This document shows, piece by piece, positions 56,101-62,967 of a stretch of 64,000 bases of DNA. Each line of letters opens with the position of its first letter. Position 1 is the first letter of the stretch. Below the pieces are notes generated by a model. It saw nothing but the letters and a program-made list of their open reading frames with translations, had not been told where the DNA came from and ran no database searches. This DNA comes from Branchipolynoe longqiensis. Its lineage: Eukaryota > Annelida > Polychaeta > Phyllodocida > Polynoidae. The stretch covers positions 79,201,447 through 79,265,446 of the forward strand of contig CM059193.1 of assembly GCA_030323885.1 (NCBI GenBank), written 5' to 3'. The translations under genes were made by a program, and so were the position numbers.

Positions 56101-59100
56101 TTTTATTTGGGTCTAACAGACCATGGTGTTCACCATTCATCAGCTTTCGCCAAAACCATCTAAGAAGGCACAGTGAAAGGGGGAAAGGCGGACAAAGGAA
56201 AAGGTGGGAAGACAACATCAGGGAATGGACAGGCCTGGAGTTTGGCAAGTCCCAGAGGGCAGTGGAGAACAGGGTAAAATGGAGAAAACTGGTCGTGAAG
56301 TCATCGGTGGTGCCCCAATGACCCTAGCAATTAAGGGATTGATGATGATGATGATGGGTTACCTGCCAGGCAGTTCCTGTAGTGTAGCGGGCATCAGAAC
56401 ATCCCCGAGCACCTTGTACAGCACTGTGTCACATATTGTAACTAGGTCAACCACCACCTGCTCACTGAGCAGCTCCTCCAGGTGACCAGGCAGGCCTTGC
56501 CAGAAATGCACAAACAAAGTCTGCACCTACATGACAAGACAATTGTTAACATGAAGGCAAGGTACAGTTGGTTGTTGGAGCTTTACATCCTGGCAACTTC
56601 TAAGGTCATATCAGGACAGGCACTGGCTTGTGACAATGCGCACTCATGGCAACTTTATAGTGATGTCCCACTGGGAAATCAGGCCACTGGCACCATGACC
56701 TGATATCCCACTCAGTCACATTATCATGATAGTAAGCTAACCAGTCCTTGCCCTATCCTATTAATGCCAAGCGCCAGTCTAGGCAGCCAAAAGTATCAAT
56801 TTTATAAGTCATTGGTTTGACTCGACCAGGAACCAAATTCCTGATCTCCGGCACGCAAAGCCCGCGCTCTACCAATTGGCCACTGCGCCTGGTCAGGAAA
56901 GGTACATGGTTATGTTGTCAACATTATTGTCTTATAACTTTTCTGAATCTGCAAATAATCGCCAGCATTAAAGTTGCATAGGCAGTATAGAAGTAACATC
57001 TTCTTTTAAGTTCAGCAGTAACAGGTTAGAACTATGACATTTACCTAGTATTCCCTTTTATGCTGCAACAAATGCTTAATATGTGCACTAGTATCTAAGT
57101 TTGATATGTAGAATAACATCGAGATAAGTGGTTTTGTTTTACAAATTTGATACTTACATTGCGCTATACGGATTTAACGTGCATTTCATAAAGAATTACT
57201 TAGTATTTCATCAAAATTAGGATTGATGGGGTGGCCAAATGAATGGATCGCTCGCTTTCTATGTGGAAAGGTCACGGGTTCGATTCCTCACCAGAGTCAA
57301 TATTGCATTATTGGTTCTGGCGGTCTAATTAGTAGGATATGGCAGTGAGCAGTAAAATGCGGACCATTTGTCCGCGATTGAAATTCCCCTGCTTTATTAA
57401 TTTATGTATTTAAAAACGTAATTGCATTATTTAACATTAATTTGAAATTACATGAATCTAATAATAATAAGCTGCCTCAAATTCGATCTGTGTACTTTAA
57501 ACTAATGTCATATTATGGTCAAAGTGATACCAAGACAAATGAATTAAATCAAAATCTAGCCGAATATTAATTTGACGATAAGCACCCCATTTGGTGTGAG
57601 GTGGGGGTGGGATGTGGAGGTTGGCTAGCCTTCAGTAAATTCAAACTGATTACTATACCGCTACTCTGATGGTTACCATAATGTATTGTATCAAAGATTC
57701 TACTATCAGGGTTCAGGCTACTTTTGATGATAGAATATATGACCTTTCGACCTTGATTTCCCCCCAAATATGACCTTTTTGTATGAAGTTTATAAGATGG
57801 TATTTCCATTAAAAAATAATCAGCGAACTACTTACCCCCTGCCTCATTTACACCCCTAGTCCTTGGTGGTCGCGGGGTGGGGGGGGGGGGGGGGTTAGAG
57901 CCACAGGTTGAGGTGTTAAAGCCCATCTAAATCAAATTTAATAATGACCTTTATATGACCTTATGATCAAAATTATGCCAATATAGGACCTTTTCAATGG
58001 TAATATTTTTGGTCAAATCCAATATATGACCTCATGCGACCGAATATGACCTGGGTACGAACTCTGACTATGCACATGTATAGTACAATCTTTGATTGTA
58101 TGTTGAGTATACAGTATATTGAAACTGATAAAAGGCATAAATGTGGTTCACTTGAGATACGAGTGCCTTCCTCACCTCCTGGAAGTTGGCAGTGATGACA
58201 ATGTCCAGCACCCGCTGGCAGTGTGTGTGGTACATGAGGCAGAATGTGTCCACCTGAACAGATGCAACCAAGTAGGCACTGTGTAGCTATGTGGCAACAA
58301 CGATTTTAATTAATGGATTACAGTGAAATTTATATTGACAGAAACCTCTTGAGAATACCTTTTCAATGATACCAAGATCATCTCTTTGGGATCCCAAATA
58401 AGAAAGTTATTGTAGTTTGTGTGATGTAAGATTAGCATAATCGCTGTCAACTGGACATAATGGAAAAACAATAGAATTTTGTGACCAAATTAGCCTAATT
58501 TAGTTATTTTGAAGCAAAGTTACTTCAAACTTTATAAAGTATTGTAGATTATAACGATCAATCTAATATATTTATATCAGAAAATGACAGAAGCTCAAAA
58601 CCATCGGACTCTGCAATTTTAAATAATGCCTGCCTACCTTCTCCTTATTGATGCCCGGTCTCAGCAGCAAGTCAGAAGTGGTTGGCAAGGCAGGCAGGAG
58701 CATGCGCATCTTAGAGCTGAGCGAGTACTTCCGGTGTGATCCCTGTAAGGAAGGCGAGTACTGATGTACTCCTGACAGGTCGGTGGTGGCCGAATCGATA
58801 CAGCGCCTGCTTCCCGTGCAGAAGGTCGGGAGTTTGAAACGCAACTGAGTCAAACCAATGACGTATAAAATTGATACTTGTCGCTAACTATCCTGGATCT
58901 TGGCATTACTGTTACTACTAGTACTACATGTATTAGGAAAGGGCAAGGACTGTTTTAACTTCAAATATCTCCAAATTTAGCCATTTATGGTAAACATTAC
59001 TTCAAACTAAAGTAAGGCAAATTGGTAACGATAAACCTAATTTATCTTTACCAAAGTGACAGAAACTCAAAACCATCGGATTATGCAACTTTAACATTGA

Positions 59101-61679
59101 AGCTTCTCACTGTGTATGCTTTACAGAACATGCACCTTTAACACCGACGATAATACTACATCTGTAGTAACATCTTTGTAGTAACATCTTTGGTTGCACT
59201 CCCATAGTAGAGACATTAAAGAGCAGAGAACAGTTAGAACTTCAGGGATTTCTCCAAGTTGAAGTTCGGTTCCTAAGTATTATATCAAAATGGCACTTAC
59301 CTCAGTTTTCACCTTGGTTCCAGAGAATCTGGAATTCAGACATTATTTTTTAAACGGTTTCATTATATTTAGAGTTATTTTGTTTGAGAGATGTTTTCAA
59401 GATGCACAATCCGATGAAAGCAGCAAATTTTCGAAATCAAAACAATTATCTAAATTTGATTCTACATGTCTAACTTAGATACCGGTGCACATATTAAGCA
59501 TTTGTTGCTGCATAGAAGCAATATTGGACCATTCGAATAGAACCTGTTACTACAGAAGCCTATGGTGTTTGAGTTATGGCATAATTGCCTAAATCAAATT
59601 TGCATGTTGGCACTTCAAATATCTCCAAAGTTAGCTATTAAAAGTAATAGATACTTGGATACTAAATAACTTAGATACTGGTTCATTTATTAAGCATTTG
59701 CTGCTGAATAGAAGGGAATACAAGTCAATTTTGCTTCAACTATTTCTGTGTATTATTACTTTCTCTACAACCAGTTTTTCAATGAAATGTAAGTAAGCCC
59801 ACTTTTTTTCTTTTTTGGGGGTACATTAGTTGTTTAAGCAGGGGAAATTTCAATCGCGGACGATTGGTCTCCCTCATTCCACTGCTCCTTGCCCTATCCT
59901 AATAATGCCGAGCGCCTGGCTAGGAAGTAACAAGTATCAATTTCTTAAGTCATTGGTTTGACTCGACACGGGTTCGAACCCACGACCCCATGTTCTACCA
60001 ATGCTTCAGACTTTATTTGACATACATTTTTAATTATGCATATTGGCATACAGATTAAAACTGTGTACAAAACACGCGCACACAAAATCGTATGGGTAGG
60101 CAGGTCTGCGGTAGATGTTGCTCGGATGGAAGGCGGGTTTACTTTAGATGTTGCTAGGATGGAAGGTGGGTTTACTTTAGATGTTGCTAGGATAGAAGGC
60201 GGGTTTACTTTAGATGTTGCTAGGATGGAAGGCGGGTTTACTTTAGATGTTGCTAGGATGGAAGGCGGGTTTACTTTAGATGTTGCTAGGATAGAAGGCG
60301 GGTTTACTTTAGATGTTGCTAGGATGGAAGGCGGGTTTACTTTAGATGTTGCTAGGATGGAAGGTGGGTTTACTTTAGATGTTGCTAGGATAGAAGGCGG
60401 GTTTACTTTAGATGTTGCTAGGATGGAAGGCGGGTTTACTTTAGATGTTGCTAGGATGGAAGGCGGGTTTACTTTAGATGTTGCTAGGATGGAAGGCGGG
60501 TTTACTTTAGATGTTGCTAGGATGGAAGGCGGGTTTACTTTAGATGTTGCTAGGATAGAAGGCGGGTTTACTTTAGATGTTGCTAGGATGGAAGGTGGGT
60601 TTACTTTAGATGTTGCTAGGATGGAAGGCCGGTTTACTTTAGATGTTGCTAGGATGGAAGGCCGGTTTACTTTAGATGTTGCTAGGATGGAAGGCAGGTT
60701 TACTTTAGATGTTGCTAGGATGGAAGGCGGGTTTACTTTAGATGTTGCTAGGATGGAAGGCGGGTTTACTTTAGATGTTGCTAGGATAGAAGGCGGGTTT
60801 ACTTTAGATGTTGCTAGGATGGAAGGCGGGTTTACTTTAGATGTTGCTAGGATGGAAGGCGGGTTTACTTTAGATGTTGCTAGGATAGAAGGCAGGTTTA
60901 CTTTAGATGTTGCTAGGAAGAAAGGCAGGTTTGCTGTAGATGTTGCTAGGATGGAAGGCGGGTTTACTTTAGATGTTGCTAGGATGGAAGGCGGGTTTAC
61001 TTTAGATGTTGCTAGGATGGAAGGTGGGTTTACTTTAGATGTTGCTAGGATGGAAGGCGGGTTTACTTTAGATGTTGCTAGGATGGAAGGCGGGTTTACT
61101 TTAGATGTTGCTAGGATAGAAGGCGGGTTTACTTTAGATGTTGCTAGGATGGAAGGCGGGTTTACTTTAGATGTTGCTAGGAAGAAAGGCAGGTTTGCGG
61201 TAGATGTTGCTAGGATGGAAGGCAGGTCTGCTTTAGATGTTCGGGGTCCGTACGAATGTGAAGATATGGAATTCAAGGCTATTTCAACGCCTTTAATGCT
61301 GTTTTTGATAAGAATATTTTCATTTGCATTTCAGGAAGGAAAAAAAAGACAAATGATGATTTCGGACTAATTTAGATCAGTGAGGACAGTTTAATAGAAT
61401 TCAAGGCTTTTCAAGACTAATTACCCAAAATAGGTTAAAATCAAGGCTTTTCAAAGACTTGAAATGGGGCAAATGAAGTTCAAGACTTTCCAGGCCCCGT
61501 ACAGACCCTGGATGTTGCTAGGACGGAAGAGCCCAGTACCGCGTGAGTCGCCTGCCGCTGTAGACGGCGTGGTAGTAGGGGGAGGTGGTCTTGATGCCGA
61601 TCCCGAAGTAGTGGTACTTGGACTGGCCCCTTGTACCCAGCCGTCGGGTTCTGATACCAGGGAACCGCCGGCGCATCAG
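43991..61679 (-). CDS. RFX6: RFX6 transcription factor, 5' part outside the window
   Basis: Thirteen exons join in phase with GT-AG ends: 61679-61540, 59328-59301, 58742-58638, 58253-58176, 56526-56363, 55693-55593, 53099-53041, 52920-52776, 51188-51094, 49065-48948, 47071-46949, 46355-45669 and 44184-43991. They give 678 residues ending in TGA. The first exon is the C-terminal half of the RFX winged-helix domain ([20 protein letters not shown]), which binds X-box [26 protein letters not shown] and the [10 protein letters not shown] block mark RFX6 rather than RFX1-3 or RFX4. The extended dimerisation region follows ([33 protein letters not shown]), then a long low-complexity tail. In vertebrates RFX6 specifies pancreatic and gut endocrine cells; that role here is inference. 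The first half of the DNA-binding domain lies beyond 64000 or was missed. Confidence 0.93.
44185..44589. other. RFX6 last intron, no element recognised
   Basis: Plain AT-rich intronic sequence. Confidence 0.5.
44590..44895 (-). repeat. SINE family 2, full length
   Basis: Read on the minus strand: tRNA-like head (GTGGCGGAGTGGTTAGAG, GGTTCGATTCCCCGTG), a body, then a tail GATTGAAATTTCCCC-like module and poly-A. It matches the head at 5692. Confidence 0.75.
45000..45362 (+). repeat. SINE family 1, full length with internal insert
   Basis: Head GTGGTGGCCTAATTGGTTGC, tail TAGGACGTAAAACAACAAC. A short extra segment in the middle makes it longer than other copies. Confidence 0.8.
45444..45603. mobile_element. 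TTAA-type MITE, internally deleted
   Basis: 160-bp version retaining both ends (TTAAAGTTGCATAGTCC and GGATTATGCAACTTTACTTAA) but lacking the middle. Confidence 0.75.
45669..46355 (-). CDS. RFX6: RFX6 exon l (long C-terminal region)
   Basis: 687-bp exon of low-complexity His/Pro/Ser-rich sequence. Phase matches both neighbours. The donor CAG|GTAAGT is near consensus, so the TAA reached by reading through is not the true end. Confidence 0.85.
46360..46945. other. RFX6 intron, no element recognised
   Basis: Intronic sequence with a CAATCAATCAATTAATTAAT run near 46707 that recalls a LINE tail, but no LINE body precedes it. Confidence 0.4.
46949..47071 (-). CDS. RFX6: RFX6 exon k
   Basis: It encodes [20 protein letters not shown] through HVTCLRKNS. 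Acceptor CTGCAG, donor CAG|GTAAAG. A second donor-like GTAAGA lies 9 bp inside the exon. Confidence 0.9.
47262..47340 (+). repeat. tRNA-like SINE family 4, copy 1
   Basis: GGAGCCTAGGTGGTGTGATG leads to GTGGGTTCGAGTCCGGCTC, a tRNA-like fold with an A and B box. A related copy at 48834 shows it is dispersed. Confidence 0.6.
47675..48725 (+). repeat. SINE family 1, split by the 47731 element
   Basis: The head (CGGTGGCCGAATCGGTAAAG) lies at 47675-47730. The body and tail (GAGACAAACCAATGA to GGACATAAAACAACAGC) lie at 48458-48725. Confidence 0.85.
47731..48457. mobile_element. GGGCC-ended inverted-repeat element, copy 2, in a SINE
   Basis: Ends GGGCCATATGCAGGAGTCAG and CTGACTCCTGCATATGGCCC are perfect inverted repeats. 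CAG flanks both sides (47728-47730 and 48458-48460). The interior has two inverted copies of the ATTTAACAGAATTA/GCCGCATTGGCGG module also found at 4620. Confidence 0.85.
48834..48910 (+). repeat. tRNA-like SINE family 4, copy 2
   Basis: GGAGCCTAGATAGATTATTG to GGGTTCGAGTCCCACTC, next to RFX6 exon j. Confidence 0.55.
48948..49065 (-). CDS. RFX6: RFX6 exon j (dimerisation region)
   Basis: It encodes [20 protein letters not shown] to SNACSF. The acceptor CCCCAG was chosen because it gives phase 0. A partial direct repeat (GCGAGG...CGGAAGTT) lies at this end. Confidence 0.88.
49165..49490 (-). repeat. SINE family 1, full length
   Basis: Minus-strand copy with tail GATGTTGCCAGGATGTAAAAC and head GCAGCGGCCGAATTGGTAGA. 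Confidence 0.8.
49491..50088. other. RFX6 intron, no element recognised
   Basis: AT-rich sequence with a TATA run near 49508 and 49548; no coding exon seen. Confidence 0.45.
50089..50443. mobile_element. TTAA-type MITE, full length
   Basis: Ends TTAAAGTTGCATAGTCCGAT and CGTATTGTGCAGTTTTAA. A perfect palindrome starts 2 bp beyond it. Confidence 0.8.
50446..50481. repeat. Perfect 17-bp-arm palindrome
   Basis: Arms AATCATCGATCGGTTTG and CAAACCGATCGATGATT surround a two-base GG loop. Confidence 0.9.
50643..51013. mobile_element. CAGAGATACC inverted-repeat element, copy 2
   Basis: Ends CAGAGATCCCAACTGCTCC and AAAGTTGGCATCTCTG, with TGGAT flanking both sides. Opposite orientation to 28102-28508, and 80 bp from RFX6 exon i. 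Confidence 0.7.
51094..51188 (-). CDS. RFX6: RFX6 exon i (dimerisation region)
   Basis: 31 codons, [20 protein letters not shown] to TRVLQ. Acceptor CCTCAG, donor CAG|GTTAGG. Confidence 0.92.
51335..51482. repeat. Purine tract in RFX6 intron
   Basis: GAGGAGGAAGAAGAAG-type sequence. The Lys/Arg-rich ORF is compositional and has no splice context suggesting an exon. Confidence 0.7.
51711..52066. mobile_element. TTAA-type MITE, full length
   Basis: Starts TTAAAGCTGCATAGTCTGAT, ends CATCGGACTATGCAACTTTAA minus its last base of symmetry; one of the best-preserved copies. Confidence 0.85.
52327..52675. mobile_element. TTAA-type MITE beside RFX6 exon h
   Basis: Starts AAGTTGCAGTCTGATGG, ends CATCGGACTATGCAGCTTT, about 100 bp from the exon h donor. 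TTAA flanks are degraded. Confidence 0.75.
52776..52920 (-). CDS. RFX6: RFX6 exon h
   Basis: It encodes [20 protein letters not shown] to SAVHT. Acceptor TTCCCAG, donor CAT|GTAAGA, phase 1. Confidence 0.9.
53041..53099 (-). CDS. RFX6: RFX6 exon g
   Basis: 59-bp exon encoding [19 protein letters not shown]. Acceptor CCACAG, donor CAG|GTGAGA. The 408-bp element at 53143 sits 44 bp upstream of its acceptor. Confidence 0.9.
53143..53550. mobile_element. 408-bp inverted-repeat element with 9-bp TSD, copy 2
   Basis: Ends TAGATAAAAGATTCACCC and GGTGAATCTTGTATCTA. GGTCATAGC flanks both sides (53134-53142 and 53551-53559). Colinear with the copy at 7210 and the same length. Confidence 0.85.
53790..54072 (+). 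repeat. SINE family 1, head degraded
   Basis: Recognisable from GGGTTCGAGTCAAACCAATG to GATGTTACCAGGACGTAAAA. Confidence 0.75.
54278..55489. mobile_element. CAAAGACCC element with 7-bp TSD, copy 2 (host)
   Basis: Ends CAAAGACCCTATAATACTAAG and its complement. TCCACAA flanks both sides (54271-54277 and 55490-55496). It is split by the 54393 element. Confidence 0.85.
54393..55216. mobile_element. CAGAGAG inverted-repeat element with 7-bp TSD (nested)
   Basis: Ends CAGAGAGTGTGTATATAGAT and ATCTATATACATGCTCTCTG. ATTATAT flanks both sides (54386-54392 and 55217-55223), and the empty site is present at 38243-38263. The interior has four related modules in both orientations, containing CATACAGAAAAAGTG or its complement. 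Non-coding. Confidence 0.85.
55593..55693 (-). CDS. RFX6: RFX6 exon f
   Basis: It encodes [20 protein letters not shown] to AKSKIE, aligned with the region ending in the SLENLPE block of vertebrate RFX6. The pyrimidine tract before GGACAG is weak. The chosen donor T|GTAGGT is the only one in phase. Confidence 0.85.
55722..56017. mobile_element. TTAA-type MITE, left end lost
   Basis: Ends CATCGAACTATGTAGCTTTAA and lies between RFX6 exons e and f. Confidence 0.7.
56363..56526 (-). CDS. RFX6: RFX6 exon e
   Basis: It encodes [19 protein letters not shown] through ATLQELPG. Acceptor TGTAG, donor CAG|GTAACC, ending in phase 2. Confidence 0.92.
56560..56900 (-). repeat. SINE family 1, full length
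   Basis: Minus-strand copy, tail GAAGTTGCCAGGATGTAAAG, head ending GGCGCAGTGGCCAATTGG. Confidence 0.8.
56968..57177. mobile_element. TTAA-type MITE, internally deleted
   Basis: Starts TTAAAGTTGCATAGGC and ends GCGCTATACGGATTTAA; about 210 bp. Confidence 0.65.
57228..57400 (+). repeat. Chimeric SINE: family 1-like head, family 2-like tail
   Basis: Head with GGTCACGGGTTCGATTCC, then ATTAGTAGGATATGGCAGTG, then tail GTCCGCGATTGAAATTCCCC. Confidence 0.6.
57401..58175. other. RFX6 intron with a long poly-G run
   Basis: Intronic sequence with a G run at about 57876-57894; no coding exon recognised. Confidence 0.45.
58176..58253 (-). CDS. RFX6: RFX6 exon d
   Basis: 26 codons, [17 protein letters not shown] to TANFQE, phase 0 at both ends; donor GAG|GTGAGG. 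Confidence 0.92.
58480..58622. mobile_element. TTAA-type MITE, right end only
   Basis: Ends CATCGGACTCTGCAATTTTAA, 16 bp from the donor of RFX6 exon c. Confidence 0.7.
58638..58742 (-). CDS. RFX6: RFX6 exon c
   Basis: 35 codons, [20 protein letters not shown] to RPGINKEK. Acceptor TTACAG, donor AAG|GTAGGC. A TTAA-type MITE ends 16 bp past the donor. Confidence 0.9.
58778..58948 (+). repeat. SINE family 1, 5' half
   Basis: The head (GGTGGCCGAATCGATACAGC) and body stop at GGGCAAGGACTG, directly joined to a MITE fragment. Confidence 0.7.
58949..59094. mobile_element. TTAA-type MITE, right end only
   Basis: From ACTTCAAATATCTCCAAA to CATCGGATTATGCAACTTTAA. Confidence 0.7.
59301..59328 (-). CDS. 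RFX6: RFX6 28-nt microexon
   Basis: Flanked by TTCCAG and GAG|GTAAGT, it completes Arg and encodes FSGTKVKTE. It is the only piece found that repairs the phase-2 to phase-0 break between its neighbours, and it matches the RFSGSKLKNE stretch I recall from vertebrate RFX6. Confidence 0.85.
59395..59690. mobile_element. TTAA-type MITE, diverged
   Basis: Starts near AAGATGCACAATCCGATG and loses identity after TTAGCTATTAAAAG. The short ORF over its left end is a shadow. Confidence 0.6.
59800..60010 (-). repeat. Chimeric SINE: family 1 head with family 2 tail
   Basis: On the minus strand, family 1 head and body up to GGATAGGGCAAGG switch to the family 2 tail (GACCAATCGTCCGCGATTG, CCCCTGCTTAAACAAC). 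Confidence 0.7.
60099..61241. repeat. 33-bp minisatellite (about 34 copies) in RFX6 intron
   Basis: Unit TTTAGATGTTGCTAGGATGG followed by AAGGCGGGTTTAC. The 33-bp period keeps one frame open on each strand (443-444 codons); these are not genes. GATGTTGCTAGGA is the SINE family 1 tail. Three longer-diverged units carry AAGAAAGGCAGGTTTGC or GGCAGGTCTGC. Confidence 0.93.
61244..61508. mobile_element. GGGTC-ended element, copy 2, inside the minisatellite
   Basis: Ends GGGTCCGTACG and CGTACAGACCC are inverted repeats. One more array-like unit (GATGTTGCTAGGACGGAAG) follows at 61511, so the element interrupts the array. Confidence 0.7.
61540..61679 (-). CDS. RFX6: RFX6 exon a: recognition half of winged helix
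   Basis: It encodes [20 protein letters not shown] through SGRRLT, ending in phase 2. Acceptor CTGCAG, donor CG|GTACTG. The intron starts within 7 bp of SINE-tail-like sequence. Confidence 0.92.
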
Positions 61680-61883
61680 CTGCAGGAGGTAAAATGACAT
61701 AATAATCATACTAAACATAAAAAATTCCCCCAAAAATCTAAGAACGTGCCTATATTTGAGACTATTGCTGTTCAGCGATGAAAACAAGCCGCGATGCGAC
61801 TTGCTTGTTATGGACAGGGTAAATAAACCATCACAATCTTTTCTCTCCTACATATCCAACTTGGAGAGCCTACTGGTGCAGTT

Positions 61884-62000
61884 ATTAAAGCTGCATAATC
61901 CGATTAAAAAGTATTTAATAGTCTATGCTAAAATAGTATGTAGATTTGATTCTACAGATCTAACTGAGATACTGCTGCACTTATTAAACATGGTTTCCAC
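61884..62000. mobile_element. TTAA-type MITE, left part
   Basis: Starts TTAAAGCTGCATAATCCGAT, whose GCTGCATAAT matches the 66-bp satellite unit better than other copies do. Confidence 0.65.
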
Positions 62001-62079
62001 TCTTTATCATATGAGGCTGTCTTTTTCAGGACTTAATACAGCTTTTGGGAGGATGGTATTATCGGATCGTCAATGCGAC

Positions 62080-62699
62080 TTAAAAGCTGCATAGTCCGCT
62101 GAAATTGTCAAAACTCAAACAATTATCAATACTTGATTCTACATATCTAGCTCATATAGTTTACTAAATAGATTCTATCAATTGTTAATAAAACTTTTCT
62201 TTTTCTATGGGAATTTCTTTCCATTGACCACAAATATATGATTGTGAGCTTTCTAATTTAATGAGTGTCTATTGACACATAATTGATTGTCTGCTTTTAC
62301 ATGTAAAAGCGATGGTTTGAACAAAAAACTAACATTTCTTGCCGTGAATATGGCCTATGCTGCCAACATGGCGTAAAGCAACCACCAATCAATCAATCAA
62401 TCATCAATCAATCACATATCTAGCTTAGATACTGATTCACTTATTAAGCATTTGATGCCAAATAGAAGGGAATACTGAGGCAATTTAATAGAACATGTTA
62501 CTACTGAAGTCTATGGCATCAGCGATTTGGCATCCCTGCCAAAACTAATTCTACGTGTTTGCACTTCAAATATCTCAAAGCTTAGCCTTTTAAAACAAGT
62601 TACTTCAAACTAAAGTAAGGTAGATTTTAACAATCAATTTAATATACCTATCTCAGAAAAATGACAGAAACTCAAAATCATCGGATGATACAACTTTAA
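62080..62699. mobile_element. TTAA-type MITE, interrupted by a LINE 3' end
   Basis: Starts TTAAAAGCTGCATAGTCCGC and ends ATCGGATGATACAACTTTAA; the LINE at 62152-62413 lies inside. Confidence 0.8.
62152..62413 (+). mobile_element. LINE 3' end, 5'-truncated, with 11-bp TSD
   Basis: Same 3' sequence as 28564 and 33775, ending in CAATCAATCAATCAATC. ACATATCTAGC flanks both sides (62141-62151 and 62414-62424). Confidence 0.85.
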
Positions 62700-62816
62700 G
62701 GACCAAATACAGAAATCCCACAGCCATCCTTCTAGAATTTTGCAACAACATTTGGAAGGATAGTATTATCGGATCGTCAATGTGACTTTAACGGCGGAAA
62801 TTTTGATCACAAGTGG

Positions 62817-62935
62817 TGTAATGTATTGTAGTATACGAACGCCCCCGACAGTGAGACTGCATGATGTCATGATCCAGTGTTCCTAATAAAGTCAGTTACG
62901 TTACAAGAACTCACGGTGTCCACACGTACATTACA
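62817..62935 (+). mobile_element. Left LTR of Ty3/gypsy-type retrotransposon
   Basis: Begins TGTAATG, ends TTACA, contains AATAAA at 62885, and is followed directly by a primer-binding site. About 119 bp, short for an LTR. The left boundary is inferred by comparison with 9223-9340. Confidence 0.7.
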
Positions 62936-62953
62936 TGGTGTCAGATGTGATGG
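62936..62953 (+). promoter_or_regulatory. Primer-binding site, tRNA-Leu-like
   Basis: TGGTGTCAGATGTGATGG starts at the first base after the LTR. TGGTGTCAGA is complementary to the usual 3' end of a leucine tRNA including CCA. Confidence 0.65.
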
Positions 62954-62967
62954 ACTAAGCGGATGAA

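Noticed and set aside
59945..61370. Overlapping 443- and 444-codon ORFs on opposite strands
   Set aside because: Both follow from the 33-bp minisatellite period; no start context, domain or splice support.
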